From: Selaginella moellendorffii
Lineage: Eukaryota; Streptophyta; Lycopodiopsida; Selaginellales; Selaginellaceae
Assembly: GCF_000143415.4 (NCBI RefSeq)
Contig: NW_003314270.1
Span: forward strand, 2,759,668-2,823,667
Direction of reading: 5' to 3'
DNA: 64,000 nucleotides
Part shown: positions 31,631-43,316 of the stretch, in pieces
How the letters are laid out: every line of letters begins with the position of its first letter
How positions within the stretch are numbered: the stretch's first letter is position 1
Notes under the pieces: generated by a model
What the model was told of the DNA's origin: nothing
The model's database searches: none
The model's input: only the letters and a program-made list of their open reading frames with translations
Position numbers and translations under genes: made by a program

Positions 31631-32529
31631 AAGTACGGTGCTACCAGCATAGCGAGTGCTCGAGAGGTTTAAGCGGCGGGATTAGTGTGGTCTAAACGGC
31701 ACCTGACGATGCCTTGCTCTCATGAGGTACCGAGTCTGTGATCTGGACGCTCAAACGATTGATACTGCAGTGGAGGGCCTGTTCCAGTGTTTGGAGTGAA
31801 GAAGACACAGAGAGCTTCGTCGATCTGCAAAGGTTATATTCGTCGCGACAATCTCTATGCAAGGTGTCGAAGCCTCGTCAAGTTTTTAAACGAATACCCC
31901 GGAAGCAACATCGTGGACTATCTTGATTGCCGGCTATGCTCAGCACAACGAACCGGGATGCTGATAAACTATCGTGGCAGAACTGAAGGCTTGGGCAGCT
32001 CTGGCAATTGGGAAGGTAATTCACTTGACTATCTCCAGATATAGAGACGAAGTCATTGCGTCCGTGGCCAACTCAAAGCGAGCATGTAGTACTGTGAAGG
32101 ACTGCCGAGTTATGGTCACCTGCGGCTTTGTTCTGGAAGTCTTAAAACCGGACGGGATTGCTTTCACTTCATCCTCACTGAGTGTAGCGATGCTGACTTG
32201 GTCGACACAGCAACCCAGGCAATGAGCTGATCGTAGGTAACTCCAGATCTGGAGCACTTTCACTGTATGGTGGTGAGGCTGTCGAGATGGCGAAAACGAT
32301 ATGCTTTATCGACTTTTATTTATTGATAAAGAAGAATGTGTGGAATGTTTGAAGGAGATTAAGTAGTTGATTTCACCGTATCTTTTATTAGCTAATAATT
32401 TTATTATTTTGGCAAAAAAATAAAAAAATTTAATGGAGAGGCTATAACTTAAATAGTATGGAAAGGTGGTTTTAAAGAATTATAACTTTGTTTCTCTTTC
32501 TCTTTTCTGTCGACATTTTTGGTTCTGAA
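31631..32529. repeat. Conserved 3' block of module copy 1, function unknown
   Basis: About 900 bp that follow the His-rich gene also follow it in copies 2 and 3 with high identity. Short frames occur on both strands, for example VKFLNEYPGSNIVDYLDCRL on plus and ATLSEDEVKAIPSGFKTSR on minus, but copies differ by frame-changing indels and no domain is visible. Could be a long 3' untranslated region, a decayed gene or a non-coding RNA. Homology with copy 2 ends at TTTTTGGTTCTGAA. Confidence 0.5.
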
Positions 32530-32805
32530 TCCAAGCAATTCATGGATTCAGAATGCATACTCTAACGTTTGAATTTGAACACATACTTGACCAATTTGGT
32601 TATAAATCTGGATTTGAATCACAAATTCTCCATGCTCTTCGTGATCAAACCTTGGTTGTTCATTTTGCCTTTATCTTATGGTGATTTACTATAGGATAAT
32701 CACGAAATGGAACTTAAACCTTTCATGTGGCTCCATTTTTTTTGACATCCAACACTAACATCCGCAAAATGGTAAAAACCACATATGCTACATTTGGTAT
32801 CAGAG
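32530..32805 (+). mobile_element. LTR-like fragment ending in a tRNA-Met-type primer-binding site
   Basis: The segment ends GCTACA followed by TTTGGTATCAGAG at 32793-32805, the usual initiator-Met primer site of plant LTR elements (TGGTATCAGAGC). Part of it (about 32515-32665) recurs inverted at about 38395-38545 and in shorter form at 34540-34613. This is consistent with LTR pieces of one family. Confidence 0.45.
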
Positions 32806-34613
32806 AATGAGTTTCGGCAAATACTATCTAATGAGATTGAGTAATTAGTCTCATTGCATATGCAGAGATGAAAATGATGATCTGAGTGGGTACACATTTG
32901 AGTGCAATCGTTCCTTGAGTATGGTTTTGGTTACCTTTTTATACCATACTATGTGAATTTGCTCTTGGGCTCATAAGATGGATTGAGGAGTTCCGTTTGC
33001 ACAAGTTTGCGCTTGGGCTCATGAGTGAGGCACATTAGCAACTCATGGTTACACCTTGAGTTGGCAAGATTAATATTATTCTATTGGTGATTCCATGAGT
33101 TGTTCCATGTATCGTCGGTGAAAGTAAACCTCCCATGGGTTTGCTATGAGTGGCAAATAAGCTGGTCTATAGCTGTTTAGCATGACACTAGTAGATCCTT
33201 CCTATACATAATTATAAGTGGATCAATCAAGATTGTAGGGGTTAGTCTATTGGTTTAAGTAATCATTGTTGCGCTCTCTCATAAACTTTTCTTGGATTGA
33301 ACTGAAGGCAGTGCAGACGCAAGCTTGAGGTTTTGTCAAAGATGAGACCGAAAATAGAGTTATTAAAGACAAAAGTGTAAGCAACCAAAGAGAACGACTT
33401 GAGAGACGGTCCATGGGATTCAAATATAGAGGGAAAGGGCCCATAAATAAGAGTGCACCCCTTTTCCAATTGGTTAAGGGTCTTGGGATATTTGGGGTTA
33501 AATGTCCTTGGGTTTGAATGGTACTGGTCCCGGGTGACCTCCCGGGAAGTCTAAATTTAGGAGCTTACAAAAGGATCAAACACGTAAATTATCTTCTCTT
33601 CTTTGAGATATAATTTGTAACAAAGAGTGACTCATTGCTCATGTTCACATCATGCAATCAAGAATCCCTACATTGATGCATGTTGGAAATAATAGTCTTA
33701 CAAGTAGTGAGTTGTGAGATGAATAGCGGTGAAACATTAAACCATTTTGTTTAGGCTTGCTATTGAAAACTTAGGTTACAATGCTCAATTCTTTTCTGGG
33801 GAACCTTGCTATTGCCCCTTGAGTAGCTCGGTGTTGGATTAGTTTTGAATTTGGTCGAAAAGAGAGTGGTATGAACTTGTCCATGTTATGAATAAAAGTT
33901 AGTGGTGTTAAGTGTTGTAAATCTTTATCGGTGGGGTGTGGCATTTATGTTGCATTTTATCAAATCGAGTTGGCACTTGATAGTCATATAAACCTTTATA
34001 GTAATGACATGGGAGTTTCTCATGGTGTTGCTCAATTGATGATCAAGTCATTGTGATTTTTATATCATATCTATGTGATAATGAGTAATACGTTTACGAA
34101 GTTGCTTGGTTAAACGATGATCAACCCCAAAATGGTTGATGGTGAGGCTAGTCTACTTACATGTAGTAACATTGTAGTAGCTTTGATTGAATTCTCGAAG
34201 ATGATCCATTATGCTAAGTTTAAGTTGATTTTTTGTTTCCTTAAGTTTGTCTATTGAGGTGTTGGAAAGGGTTATAGCATTCACTTGTTATGGCTTGTTG
34301 ATTATCTATTAGCACTTAAAGTAGATTGTTGGATGGAGAAGATGTGTAGTTAGGGCATTAACATCATTAGCACTTGTGTTAATGGAAATGGCATTATTAT
34401 TTCAAGTGATAAGGAATTCTTCTTAGAACTTGATTTTCCATACCATTTTTTTTTTTAGTGTTTTGAGCTTCGCATTGGATCTTGAAGGTGGTTGAAAAAA
34501 AGTGTTAAGTGTAATGTGGATGTCCGAAGATGTGGTCTTCGTGATCAAACCTTGGATGTTCATTTTGCATTTTGCAAATATCGGTATTAGATGTAAAAAA
34601 AAATAGGCAAAGA
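32806..34613. other. AT-rich degenerate repeat DNA
   Basis: No frame longer than about 70 residues and no retrotransposon motif was recognised. By position it may be the decayed internal part of the element with the primer site at 32795. Two LTR-type fragments bracket it. Confidence 0.35.
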
Positions 34614-35012
34614 TGTAGCGCATGTGATCATAGGATGAGATTTGGATATACTGTCACCGTGAATCCTAGGAACCTTGCGGGATAAATGGGGATAAAATAG
34701 CCACTAAGGGCTCTCTCATCAAGCAATTTCCCCTTTTCTAATTGGCTTAAAGGGAGAGAGATAAGGTGTGCTACAGTTATTCCCCTTGGCTCAGTAGGGG
34801 TTGTTAGTCAATAGTCAATGAGAACATTGACATCTCTGAAGGGGGGGTGAGTGTAACACATGTGATCATGGGATAAGATTTGGATATACTATCACTGTAG
34901 ATCCTTGAAACCTTGTGGGATAAATGGGGATAAAATAGCCATAAGGGCTCTCTCATCAAGCAATTGCCCCTTTTCCAGTTGGCTTAAGGGGAGAGAGATA
35001 AGGTGTGCTATA
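34614..35012 (+). mobile_element. TRIM-type miniature LTR element with shortened interior
   Basis: LTR 1 (34614-34775, TGTAGCG...GCTACA) and LTR 2 (34852-35012, TGTAACA...GCTATA) are direct repeats of about 160 bp. They belong to the family that forms the array at 52160-54204, in opposite orientation. Only 76 bp lie between them, ending with the purine tract GAAGGGGGGGTGAG next to LTR 2. The primer-site half of the interior is missing. Confidence 0.75.
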
Positions 35013-35017
35013 ATTAG

Positions 35018-36528
35018 GTGATATTGACAATCAGTTCGGACTGGTTGGAGGACATTCGGGCTTCATATGGAAGTGATTCATTGGCGAAGGCAATCTTATG
35101 CCGTGCGGGGTTGTTAAAGCAGAGCCTTGGTAGCAAAGTAGCAAAAGTTGCTAGTTGTACTAATGCAAAGCTTCACTTCTTAGTTCGGGATGGGCTTATA
35201 TTCTATAAGCAAAAAAGATTGTATCTTCCCTCTAAGGATCTTCAGCAGTTATTTTTGTGGGAACATCATGATGTTCTAGCAACAGGACATGGTGGACAGC
35301 GAAAGACTCTAGCTTCGTTGAAAAAGGGATTTTTCTAGTCTGGTTGGAAGGTGATGTAGCGAATTATGTCCGTTCCTGCCCTATATGCCAGCAATGTAAG
35401 CACAGAACTGAGAAGTAAGCTGGAAAGTTGCGATGCATTCCAGCACCGGCATGGCCATTTCAAAGTGTGACACTTGATTTTGTCACTTGCTTGCCGAAGT
35501 CTAAGGGTTATGATACTTTGATGGTGGTTGTGGATCGGTTGTCGAAGATTGCACACTTCATTCCAACTGTGGGAACAGTAAATGTGAAACAAGCAGCAAA
35601 GCTCTTTTTCCATGAAGTAGTGCGGGTTTGTGGTCTTCCTGAAGAGATAATCTCGGATAGAGATTCGAGGTTTACAGGGAAGTTTTGGGGCACACTATTC
35701 CAGTTGTTTGGTACCATGTTAAAATTTAGTATGGTTTATCATCCTCAAACAGATGGGCAGACTGAACGCATGAATGCTCAAGTTGAGGATTATCTACAGT
35801 ACTATGTTGCGGCGGACCAACGCGACTGGGTTGAGCATTTAGATACAACAGAAATTTGTTATAACAACACATTTCACAACGCTATAGGCTGTTCTCCATG
35901 GGAAATGCTGCAAAGGAATGCTCATGGGGTCCCTCAACAGATTGTTGTACCGAAACCAATGACCAAAATGTTGGTCCTAGCCGTTGAGACTTATGCGGAG
36001 CAGCTACGCCAAGGTTGGTCTAGAGCTACTGAGGCAATGGGCAAAGCTCAGGATAGGTGTCGACATGATAAGGACCAGCATCGTCGGGATGTATCTTATC
36101 AAGTGGGAGATCAGGTGTGGTTATCTTCCCGGAACTTGCACATTAAGGGTTCTTTATCTCAGAAGCTCTTGCCGAGATATGTTGGACCCTATCGGGTGTT
36201 AAAACGAATTGGTGATGTATCCTATCGATTGGATCTTCTTGTGGAGATGTCCAATATTCATAATGTATTTCATGCCAATCTATTGGCTCCTTACACTATG
36301 GATATTGAGCGCCACGGGGAAATTCCTCCACTGCCAACAGTTGTGGATGGTGAACCTGAATACAAAGTTGAACGAATTCTGGCATGTCATCGGAAACGTG
36401 GTGGTCGTGTAAAGGAATATCTAGTTAAGTGGAAAGGTTACCCGACTTGTGAATCAACTTGGGAACCTCTTTGTAATCTTACCCATACTCGTGAGCTTAT
36501 CACGGAGTATAAGAGTAATAAAGACTAG
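35018..36528 (+). pseudogene. Integrase region of a chromodomain-bearing Ty3/gypsy retrotransposon
   Basis: The first block (35018-35338) has the end of the RNase H/integrase linker and the start of the HHCC zinc finger (HHDVLATGHGG, with CPICQQC after a frameshift and stop near 35336). The long block 35428-36528 has the integrase core. Its catalytic Asp residues lie in SVTLDFVTCLP and IISDRDSRFTG, and the Glu follows HPQTDGQTERMN. The GPY-like region (RYVGPYRVL) comes next. A C-terminal chromodomain (EYKVERILACH, EYLVKWKGYP, ESTWEP) marks it as a chromovirus-type element. A further stop lies at the CKHRTEK stretch. Gag, protease and reverse transcriptase are missing on the left. Confidence 0.9.
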
Positions 36529-37128
36529 CTTTTGTAAAAATCTTGTAATAAATCTTGCAAATCAATAAAGAATATATTTCTATAAACCAAAGTGTCGTTT
36601 CTCTCGTTCGATAGTACTTGGGTCAATTTTGGCAGGCTAACTTCGGCACTTTGGTGCATGGGTTCAATCCATAACCATGGGGATAACTATTATAGACTGA
36701 TCACAAGTCCCCGCCTCTCTCTCGATAACTCATTTTCGAAAAAGGGCGTGGTCGTGTAAACAACTTAATCTGCCAATTTATAATAGTTGTTTAAATCTTC
36801 CCGATTTCTTGCTTAGGGGAAGTTGGGCCTCTGGCCTTCTCCCTATGTCCTTGCGGGCAGGGATGTATCATTCCTTTGTAAGCCGAGTGGTATTCGGAGT
36901 AGCAAGGGTGGCTAACTCTGTTAGTCATTTCCTTGTCGGTGACAGCCGGAGGGTGTCTGAGTCTTAACGTTTTTGAACGTAGAGGAGAGGTCGTTCCATA
37001 ACTCATTTAAGTCAATGTGTTTCCCACATAGTGTGCTTTCCGTTAACTTTCGGAGTTGTTTCCTTGACGGTTTGCTAGACTTGGGTATGCATTGACGAGG
37101 ACGTCGATCTTCCCCAAGGGGGGAAGAG
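36529..37128 (+). mobile_element. 3' untranslated region and polypurine tract of the chromodomain element
   Basis: About 600 bp without coding sequence that end in AAGGGGGGAAGAG at 37116-37128, directly before a TGT that begins the LTR. This is the expected place of the plus-strand primer. Confidence 0.65.
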
Positions 37129-38042
37129 TGTCGCAAATGTGACTTCGGGTATCGAAAGATACTTGTTGACTAGTCCTTACGGGCACTCTTTCTTTACTGC
37201 CACGATGGTAGGAGGTCGGTACTGCTGGTCCCTTTTATGGTCTCCACCCAAGCTAGTTGAGAAACTGGTCATCGTGTGTGCACTTGACCAAATGAGCATA
37301 AGGACGGAATTCCTACATGCTATTTGTCAAGCATACTTGACCTGGTTAGAGAAACTCATTCGTTGACTTGCACTTGCTAGTGTTGGGAACCCCCGCGATA
37401 TTGAGACTAGTCCCTCAATATTCGCTAGATGATAGCTTACCATGTCTGCCAAACACCCTCGCTATCATGTCCTTTGTGTTAGTCTCATTTTGGTTCCAAG
37501 TGCTATTTATGGAAAGTGTCTAGATTAGCTCATTTGGCATATCTACGGAATGTAGAGATCGGCCTGAACACAATAGTGTTTGTCCTGTGCCCAAATTTGC
37601 AATCTAGTGCCATTCCATATTTAGTAAGTTTTGGACTTGTCCCAGAGACTAACTTCTAGTACTAAGGGAGGCTTGGGGTGAAAGCCCAAAGCGTGTGTCC
37701 CACAGGGGGAGGGGGGGGGGGGGTTCCAAATGTATAGTAGGGATAGTGGTTGGAATGCATGTTCGACCACTTGAGACATTAGTTTGGCTCCCATTGGGCT
37801 GTGTCGCTCCTTGTTCTGCGTCCGGCTTGGGTCTAAGCCCAAGCTCCATGCTGCTCTAGTCAATGGAGTACCCTCCTCCTCGCGTTAGGCCACCGGTATG
37901 CCAAAATTGTGCCAGACTCCGTCTAACACCATTTTGCGTGCAGGTGCTGGATACAGGGAGCTAGTGCTCGTGGGATTGTACCGGACCCTCATTTCGTACC
38001 GCAACGGGCTTGGAGTTCGACTCCAAATTCATGTGCGTTACA
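37129..38042 (+). mobile_element. 3' LTR of the chromodomain Ty3/gypsy element (914 bp)
   Basis: Begins TGTCGCAAATG right after the purine tract and ends ATGTGCGTTACA. A second copy of the same length class lies at 54540-55442. The two agree along their whole length, including an internal poly-G run (about 37705-37723). The 5' LTR of the element is not in the window. Confidence 0.8.
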
Positions 38043-38044
38043 AA

Positions 38045-38345
38045 AGATGTCTGATGTTTAGCATGCTATTGGATCATGAGAATTTGTGTTAAGGTGAACC
38101 TATGTGAAGTTGTTAATAGAAGGAAGTTGGTTGAGTCTTGAAAGTTTTCATTCCTACACTAAGAGTCATTTTTTTTAGGATGGAAAATTTTCTACAAATT
38201 TTCTTAAACTTTTCCAATAGCCAATCTGGATCTGGATCTAGATCGGCAATTGGAAAAGTCTAAAAATATTTGTGGAAAATTTTCCATCCTAAAAAAGGAA
38301 TAACTCTTCACCTTAACACAAATTCTTGTGATCTAATAGCATATT
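38045..38345. repeat. Nested foldback (long imperfect palindrome)
   Basis: Outer arms: AAAGATGTCTGATGTTTAGC with TTGTGTTAAGGTGAA near 38047-38098 is the inverted complement of 38290-38343. Inner arms: GGATGGAAAATTTTC at 38179 and GAAAATTTTCCATCC ending at 38291 pair around a short GATC-rich centre. The 40-70 bp arms would form a stable hairpin. MITE or foldback element; no target duplication was seen. Confidence 0.65.
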
Positions 38346-38545
38346 AAGCATTGAACATCTTTGCCTATTTTTTTTTAGATCCAACATCGACATCCACAAA
38401 ATGCAAAATAAACATCCAAGGCTTGATCACGAAGAGCATGGAGAATTTGTGATTCAGATCCAGATTCAGAACCAAATTAGTCGAGTATGTGTTCAAATTC
38501 AAACGCATACTCAAATTCATGCATACTCGGATTCAGATCTAGATG
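38346..38545 (-). repeat. Inverted copy of the LTR-like fragment at 32515-32665
   Basis: On the minus strand this reads TTTGAATTTGAACACATACT, then AATCACAAATTCTCCATGC and TTCGTGATCAAGCCTTGGAT, matching 32560-32665 closely. The two lie about 6 kb apart in opposite directions and bracket the chromodomain element. Confidence 0.6.
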
Positions 38546-39790
38546 AAAACTTTATTTTTGGACTCAACTTGACTAAATATTAAACTTGCTGTTTTTAATC
38601 TAATTTAAAAAACATTTATGAAAGAATACAATAATGACCATTTGAACCTCGATCCATTTATAATCATACATAGTAAGGATCCACTATTGTCGTATTAAAC
38701 AGTTATGAACCAATTTATTTACCACCCATAGCAAGCCTATAGGAAATTTATTTTTACCTATGATACTATAGTAATAACTCATCCAATAATCTTGTCAACT
38801 TATTAAATTGCTAATGTGTCTAGTACATCTCAATATGTACAAGCAAAACTTTATACAATATGGTAGATGACTTCTTGAGCAATCCAAATTCAAAAGTTTA
38901 CATTTGAGGATCATATGCTTAAATTGATATTGTGCATATCATAAGACTTAATCAAGAGAGAATACCTAATTTGAAGCAAGTAATATTGAGTGAATTTTGT
39001 AGTATTTAAACTCAAAAATGCTTAGCCCTAAATATTCTAAGATTCTAAATCTCTTTATATTGAAACCTTAATGAGATTTCTGAAATTGTTCTCTTTAATT
39101 ATTTACAACTAAATTTTTTTATCGTTTATATATAAATAAACAAATGAGATAATATTTCAATAGACTTTATCACAAAATATTTTAAGGAAATAATGCTATC
39201 TAGATTGTTATGGATTAGTTAACGAAGAGCTTCTCAATGAAGATGACAATTTAAACTTTTAAACTGATTATGGAATGATTAGGATCTGCAAATGTAAACC
39301 TATTTCACAAAGACCTTGGCAAATATATAACATTATAAGCAAATGTGTTACACAGACATGCTTGGCAGCAGTCGTGCCATTCCCATCACAATCTCTTAGC
39401 ATGAAGGCTGAATGCGTTCAGCCCTGAAATTGAACGTTCCATGCTTGAACGTCTGTGATATTTTGGGATGAAATCATTGCAATGATCTGATATTCTCTCA
39501 CAGTAGAATTAGTGCTCGATATGGATAATCAAACTGGCAACATTTTCCAAAGAACATGAGATAATCCTAAAGCTTATATAGCATACCTTTCTCGATGGAT
39601 CTTAGTTGTTCTTATCCATTGTTCATGAATGGTCCTAGTACCAAAATCCATGTTTTCCACTGCCTTGCTTGATGATAACTCTTTGTAGCTTGCGAATGGC
39701 GTGAACACACAGTTCAATTATGATTCATGGGTAGTTAACCACATAGGAAATGGATCTTCTAACCATCTCAGGCAGGTTTTAGAGCACGAT
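38546..39790. repeat. Duplicated AT-rich flank upstream of module copy 2
   Basis: 38555-38945 resembles 46367-46760, and 38950-39790 resembles about 56215-57020 up to the NHL start. It shows that copies 2 and 3 of the module were duplicated with about 0.8 kb of upstream DNA. No gene recognised. Confidence 0.6.
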
Positions 39791-41443
39791 ATGCAGAACA
39801 GCTCGGCTTGGATCATCGGAGCGCTGCTGCTCGCCTCGCTTGCTAATGACGCTAGTGAGTTTAACTCTCTTGCTTGTTCTGGGTTTACTGTCAAGACCTT
39901 GTTTGATCTCGACAAGCACTCGGTAAATGCCCTTGGCTTGTATATGGACCTGCGGAACAAGATTGTGTTGGCGCTCGATTCTAGTGGCAATCGTATATGG
40001 AAGCTGAGACTGCCACTCTCGCACGCTGCTGACGATCCTCATACCCTTGGGGAGCGTCTGGAAGAGGCGCCACTCGCTGCACGGGGAATTCTCGACTGGA
40101 GTAAGCACTAGAGGCTTTTCTTATAAAGCGTAAGAGTTTTTTTTTCCTCTAGACAGCAGCTTGGAAGCTTTTGCCGGTTCATTCGTGGGGGAGTCCGGCT
40201 ATGTCGACGGCCCCGCGGTAAAGTCACTTTTTAATCGCCCACAAACCTTGCTATTTGCGACAATGGCGCGGTCTTTGTGGCGGATACGAGGAACTTGGCT
40301 ATACGCAAAATCAGCAAGGATGGCGAAGGTAGTTTCGTTTTCTCTTTTAAAAATCTCTAGAACATTTTTTCTAGTTCCAACAGTGACCACCATTGCCGGA
40401 GGTAGCTCTCGAAAGCCAGGGTTTGCCGACGGCCCCGGAGACACAGCTCGTTTCTCAAGCGAGTTTAGCTTGGCGTGTTCTTGTGGCTCCTTACTCATAG
40501 CCGATCGCGGGAACCGGCTGATTCGCGAGATACAAATCGATGATCCAAAGTCGCGTGATTCAAGCGATTCAGCCGTTTCAGGTGACTTCTCATCCTTTAC
40601 CAGGATTTTTTTCTTTCGATTGGATTTAAAACTCCTGCTTTTTGTTGATTTCATGATCAGGACCACAAAAATGGGCTTTAATTCCCGTAGTGCTGCTTGG
40701 CATCTGTCTGGAGATGCCTCTGGGAGCTTTTATAATCTGGAAGATACTTGATCAGCGGTGCCGGCAAGTAAGTTTCACGAGCAAAGCTGGTGACTCTTAT
40801 GAAAATATTTCTAGGCAGGCGATCAGCTGGGAAACACTGAAAGATTGCTGGCGGGCGTTCCGGAGGACGATGATCTGCAAGTTCGGCAGCAGAAGCGAAC
40901 TTGCTAGCGCCGTCTTTAGTCTTTTCCTGCTTGTATGTCATCAGGCACAGCTCCTCGCGTCTGTCTTCTTTGGTGTTGCACACGAAGTAAAAACGAAGCC
41001 AACTGCGCCTGTCAAACAAGATCAAGACCTCCACTCTCTCCTTGGAAACACGAAAGATGAGCCTCGAGACCTCATTGATTTCATGGAACTCTCCCAACTT
41101 GGAATCTTCTGTTGCTCCTTCTCGCCCTCTTCCTTTTCCGGATTCGAGGAATTTGACTATGGAGCTCGAGTGTTTGGAGAAGTTCCAGCAGGAATTCAAG
41201 GACAAGCTCAAGCACAGCTAAGAATGTGCTCACACAAGCTTTGTTTTTCCACTCTTCTTGAATAGTCCATTGTTTTACAAGTAGGTTGACGCTCATGTTC
41301 TGGCGGAAGGCGTTCCTCCGGCGAGGAGATGGACGAGCTCGAGTTCCAACGATCTGGTGACCGATTACCAGCAGTACCGGGACGCTTCCATGACGACGAT
41401 GACTTTGGGGAGGATCCAACTCGCCGCGCAATCCACAGCGTGA
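39791..41443 (+). pseudogene. NHL-repeat gene, module copy 2, frameshifted
   Basis: Recognisable exons: 39791-40100, 40153-40328, 40384-40581, and later blocks up to 41443. The first two exons of copy 1 are fused here. The intron is reduced to a few codons (about SEFNSLAC) and read through, and the fused exon is extended before its donor by AADDPHTLGERLEEAPLAAR. The next exon lacks one base near 40245 (CCACAAACC instead of CCACAAAGCC), which shifts the frame inside the NHL repeats. A 10-bp difference near 41090 changes the tail frame relative to copy 1. Promoter, splice sites and the His-rich neighbour are retained. Most likely a recent pseudogene. Confidence 0.75.
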
Positions 41444-41539
41444 AAACCATTCTCTTTTTTCACAAAGGCAAAAGTATTACTATTTTTTTCCAAGTCAAGG
41501 GTTAGGTTATATTTTCTCGCTTGGATTTTTCTATTCGAG

Positions 41540-42373
41540 ATGTCGGAACGCGCGGTTTCGTCAGGTATGGATGCTTCTCTCCATCAAGAAGCTATGGTCT
41601 CTCGTGATCATGAGCCTCCAACGCTTGGCCGCCGAGCTCCAGCGCCCTGGCATGGCGGCCATCACCGAGCTTCACACCCGCGAGCTCCAGCTCCAGCTCC
41701 AGCGCATCGAGCAGCGCATGGACACCACCGTCCTCGAGCATCTCATGGAGGCCACGAGCCAGCGCCAGCTTTAGCTCCAGTTCTTCAAGGTGGCGCTCCA
41801 GTTCCAGCTCCGGCTCCAGCGCCAGCTGCTTTCGTTCATGCTCGAGGCCACCACCCTGGTGATCGAGCTCCAGCGCCTCGCCACCACGATCCAGCTCCAG
41901 CAGCAGCGGTGTACCATCATCATCACGGTGATGGAGCTCCTCTGGTTGTTCACCACCATCACCATGGTCACCATCATGGAGGCCACCACCATCACCATGG
42001 TCACCATCATGGAGGCCGCCACCACCACCACCACCACCACCATCGTCGCGACGGTCACAACGCAGCGATGGCCACACCGACACCCGCGGCAGTGGTTACA
42101 GTGGCTCGGAGGACGCCCTGGTCGCTGCTCCCGCTTCTTCTCTGGGTTTTGGTTGCGATCTTGGTGCTGCTTGCGTGCTGTTTGCTAGTGCGATGGATGT
42201 TATCTCGAAGGAAACAGCGCAGGAATGCGATCTTTCAGGACCCTCAGTGGCGGATCGAAGTGACGAATCCTCTGGCAGTTGTGGTGGACGATTCTCTGAC
42301 TGAGAAGAAAGAGTGGAGGATTAAAGTGCTAAACGCACAGGAGGAAGACGATTCTCTGACTATGAGATTGTGA
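41540..42373 (+). CDS. Histidine-rich single-pass membrane protein, module copy 2
   Basis: Frame of 277 residues collinear with copy 1. It differs by an extra APAP unit, an inserted VLQGGAP segment, a slightly shorter His run, and loss of PE before the second WRIKV repeat. Every length change is a multiple of three, although the adjacent NHL gene has frameshifts. The transmembrane helix, SRRKQRR stop-transfer signal and both DDSLT motifs are present. This preserved frame is the main argument that the protein is real. Confidence 0.65.
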   Translation: MSERAVSSGMDASLHQEAMVSRDHEPPTLGRRAPAPWHGGHHRASHPRAPAPAPAHRAAHGHHRPRASHGGHEPAPALAPVLQGGAPVPAPAPAPAAFVHARGHHPGDRAPAPRHHDPAPAAAVYHHHHGDGAPLVVHHHHHGHHHGGHHHHHGHHHGGRHHHHHHHHRRDGHNAAMATPTPAAVVTVARRTPWSLLPLLLWVLVAILVLLACCLLVRWMLSRRKQRRNAIFQDPQWRIEVTNPLAVVVDDSLTEKKEWRIKVLNAQEEDDSLTMRL

Positions 42374-43316
42374 ATGTACGGTGCTACCAGCATAGCGAGT
42401 GCTCGAGAGGTTTAAGCGGCGGAATTAGTGTGGTCTCTGGCTTCGCTCTAAACGGCACCAACTGACGATGCCTTGCTCTCATGAAGTACCGAGGCCGCTC
42501 AAACGGTTGATACTGCATTGGAGGGCCTGTTCCAGTGTTTGAAGTGAAGAAGACACAGAGAGCTTGGTCGATCTGCAAAGGTTATATTCGTCGCGAAAAT
42601 CTCTATGCAAGGTGTTGAAGCCTCGTCAAGTTTTTAAACGAATACCCCCGAAGCAACATTGTGGACTATCTTGATTGCCGGCTATCACAAGGAACCGGAC
42701 GAGCTGTTTCAACGGATGCTGATAAACTTTCGTGGCAGAACTGAAGGCTTGGGCAGCTCTGGCAATTGGGAAGGTAATTCACTTGACTATCTCCAGATAT
42801 AGAGACGAAGTCATTGCGTCCGTGGCCAACTCAAAGCGAGAGTATCACTGGTGCTGAGCACGTAGTACTGTGAAGGACTGCCGAGTTATGGTCACTTGCG
42901 GCTTTGTTCTGGAAGTCTTAAAACCGGACGGGATTGCTTTCACTTCATCCTCACTGAGTGTAGCGATGCTGGCTTGGTCGACACAGCAACCCAGGCAATG
43001 AGCTGATCGTAGGTAACTCCAGATCTGGAGCACTTTCACTGTATGGTGGTGAGGCTGTCGAGATGGCGAAAACGATATGCTTTATCGACTTTTATTTATT
43101 GATAAAGAAGAATGTGTGGAATGTTTGAAGGAGATTAAGTAGTTGATTTCACCGTATCTTTTATTAGCTAATAATTTTATTATTTTGGCAAAAAAATAAA
43201 AAAATTTAACGGGAGAGGCTATAACTTAAATAGTATGGAAAGGTGGTTTTAAATAATTATAAGGAATAACTTTGTTTCTCTTTGTTTCTCTTTTCTGTCA
43301 ACATTTTTGGTTCTGA
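42374..43316. repeat. Conserved 3' block of module copy 2
   Basis: Corresponds to 31631-32529 with several indels: an insert CTGGCTTCGC near 42439, changes at 42690-42710, and an insert near 42842. These break the short frames seen in copies 1 and 3. Homology ends at GGTTCTGAA. Confidence 0.5.

Noticed and set aside
37621-37863. Minus-strand Pro-rich frames in the LTR
   Set aside because: Produced by the poly-G tract inside the LTR (Pro codons on the opposite strand).
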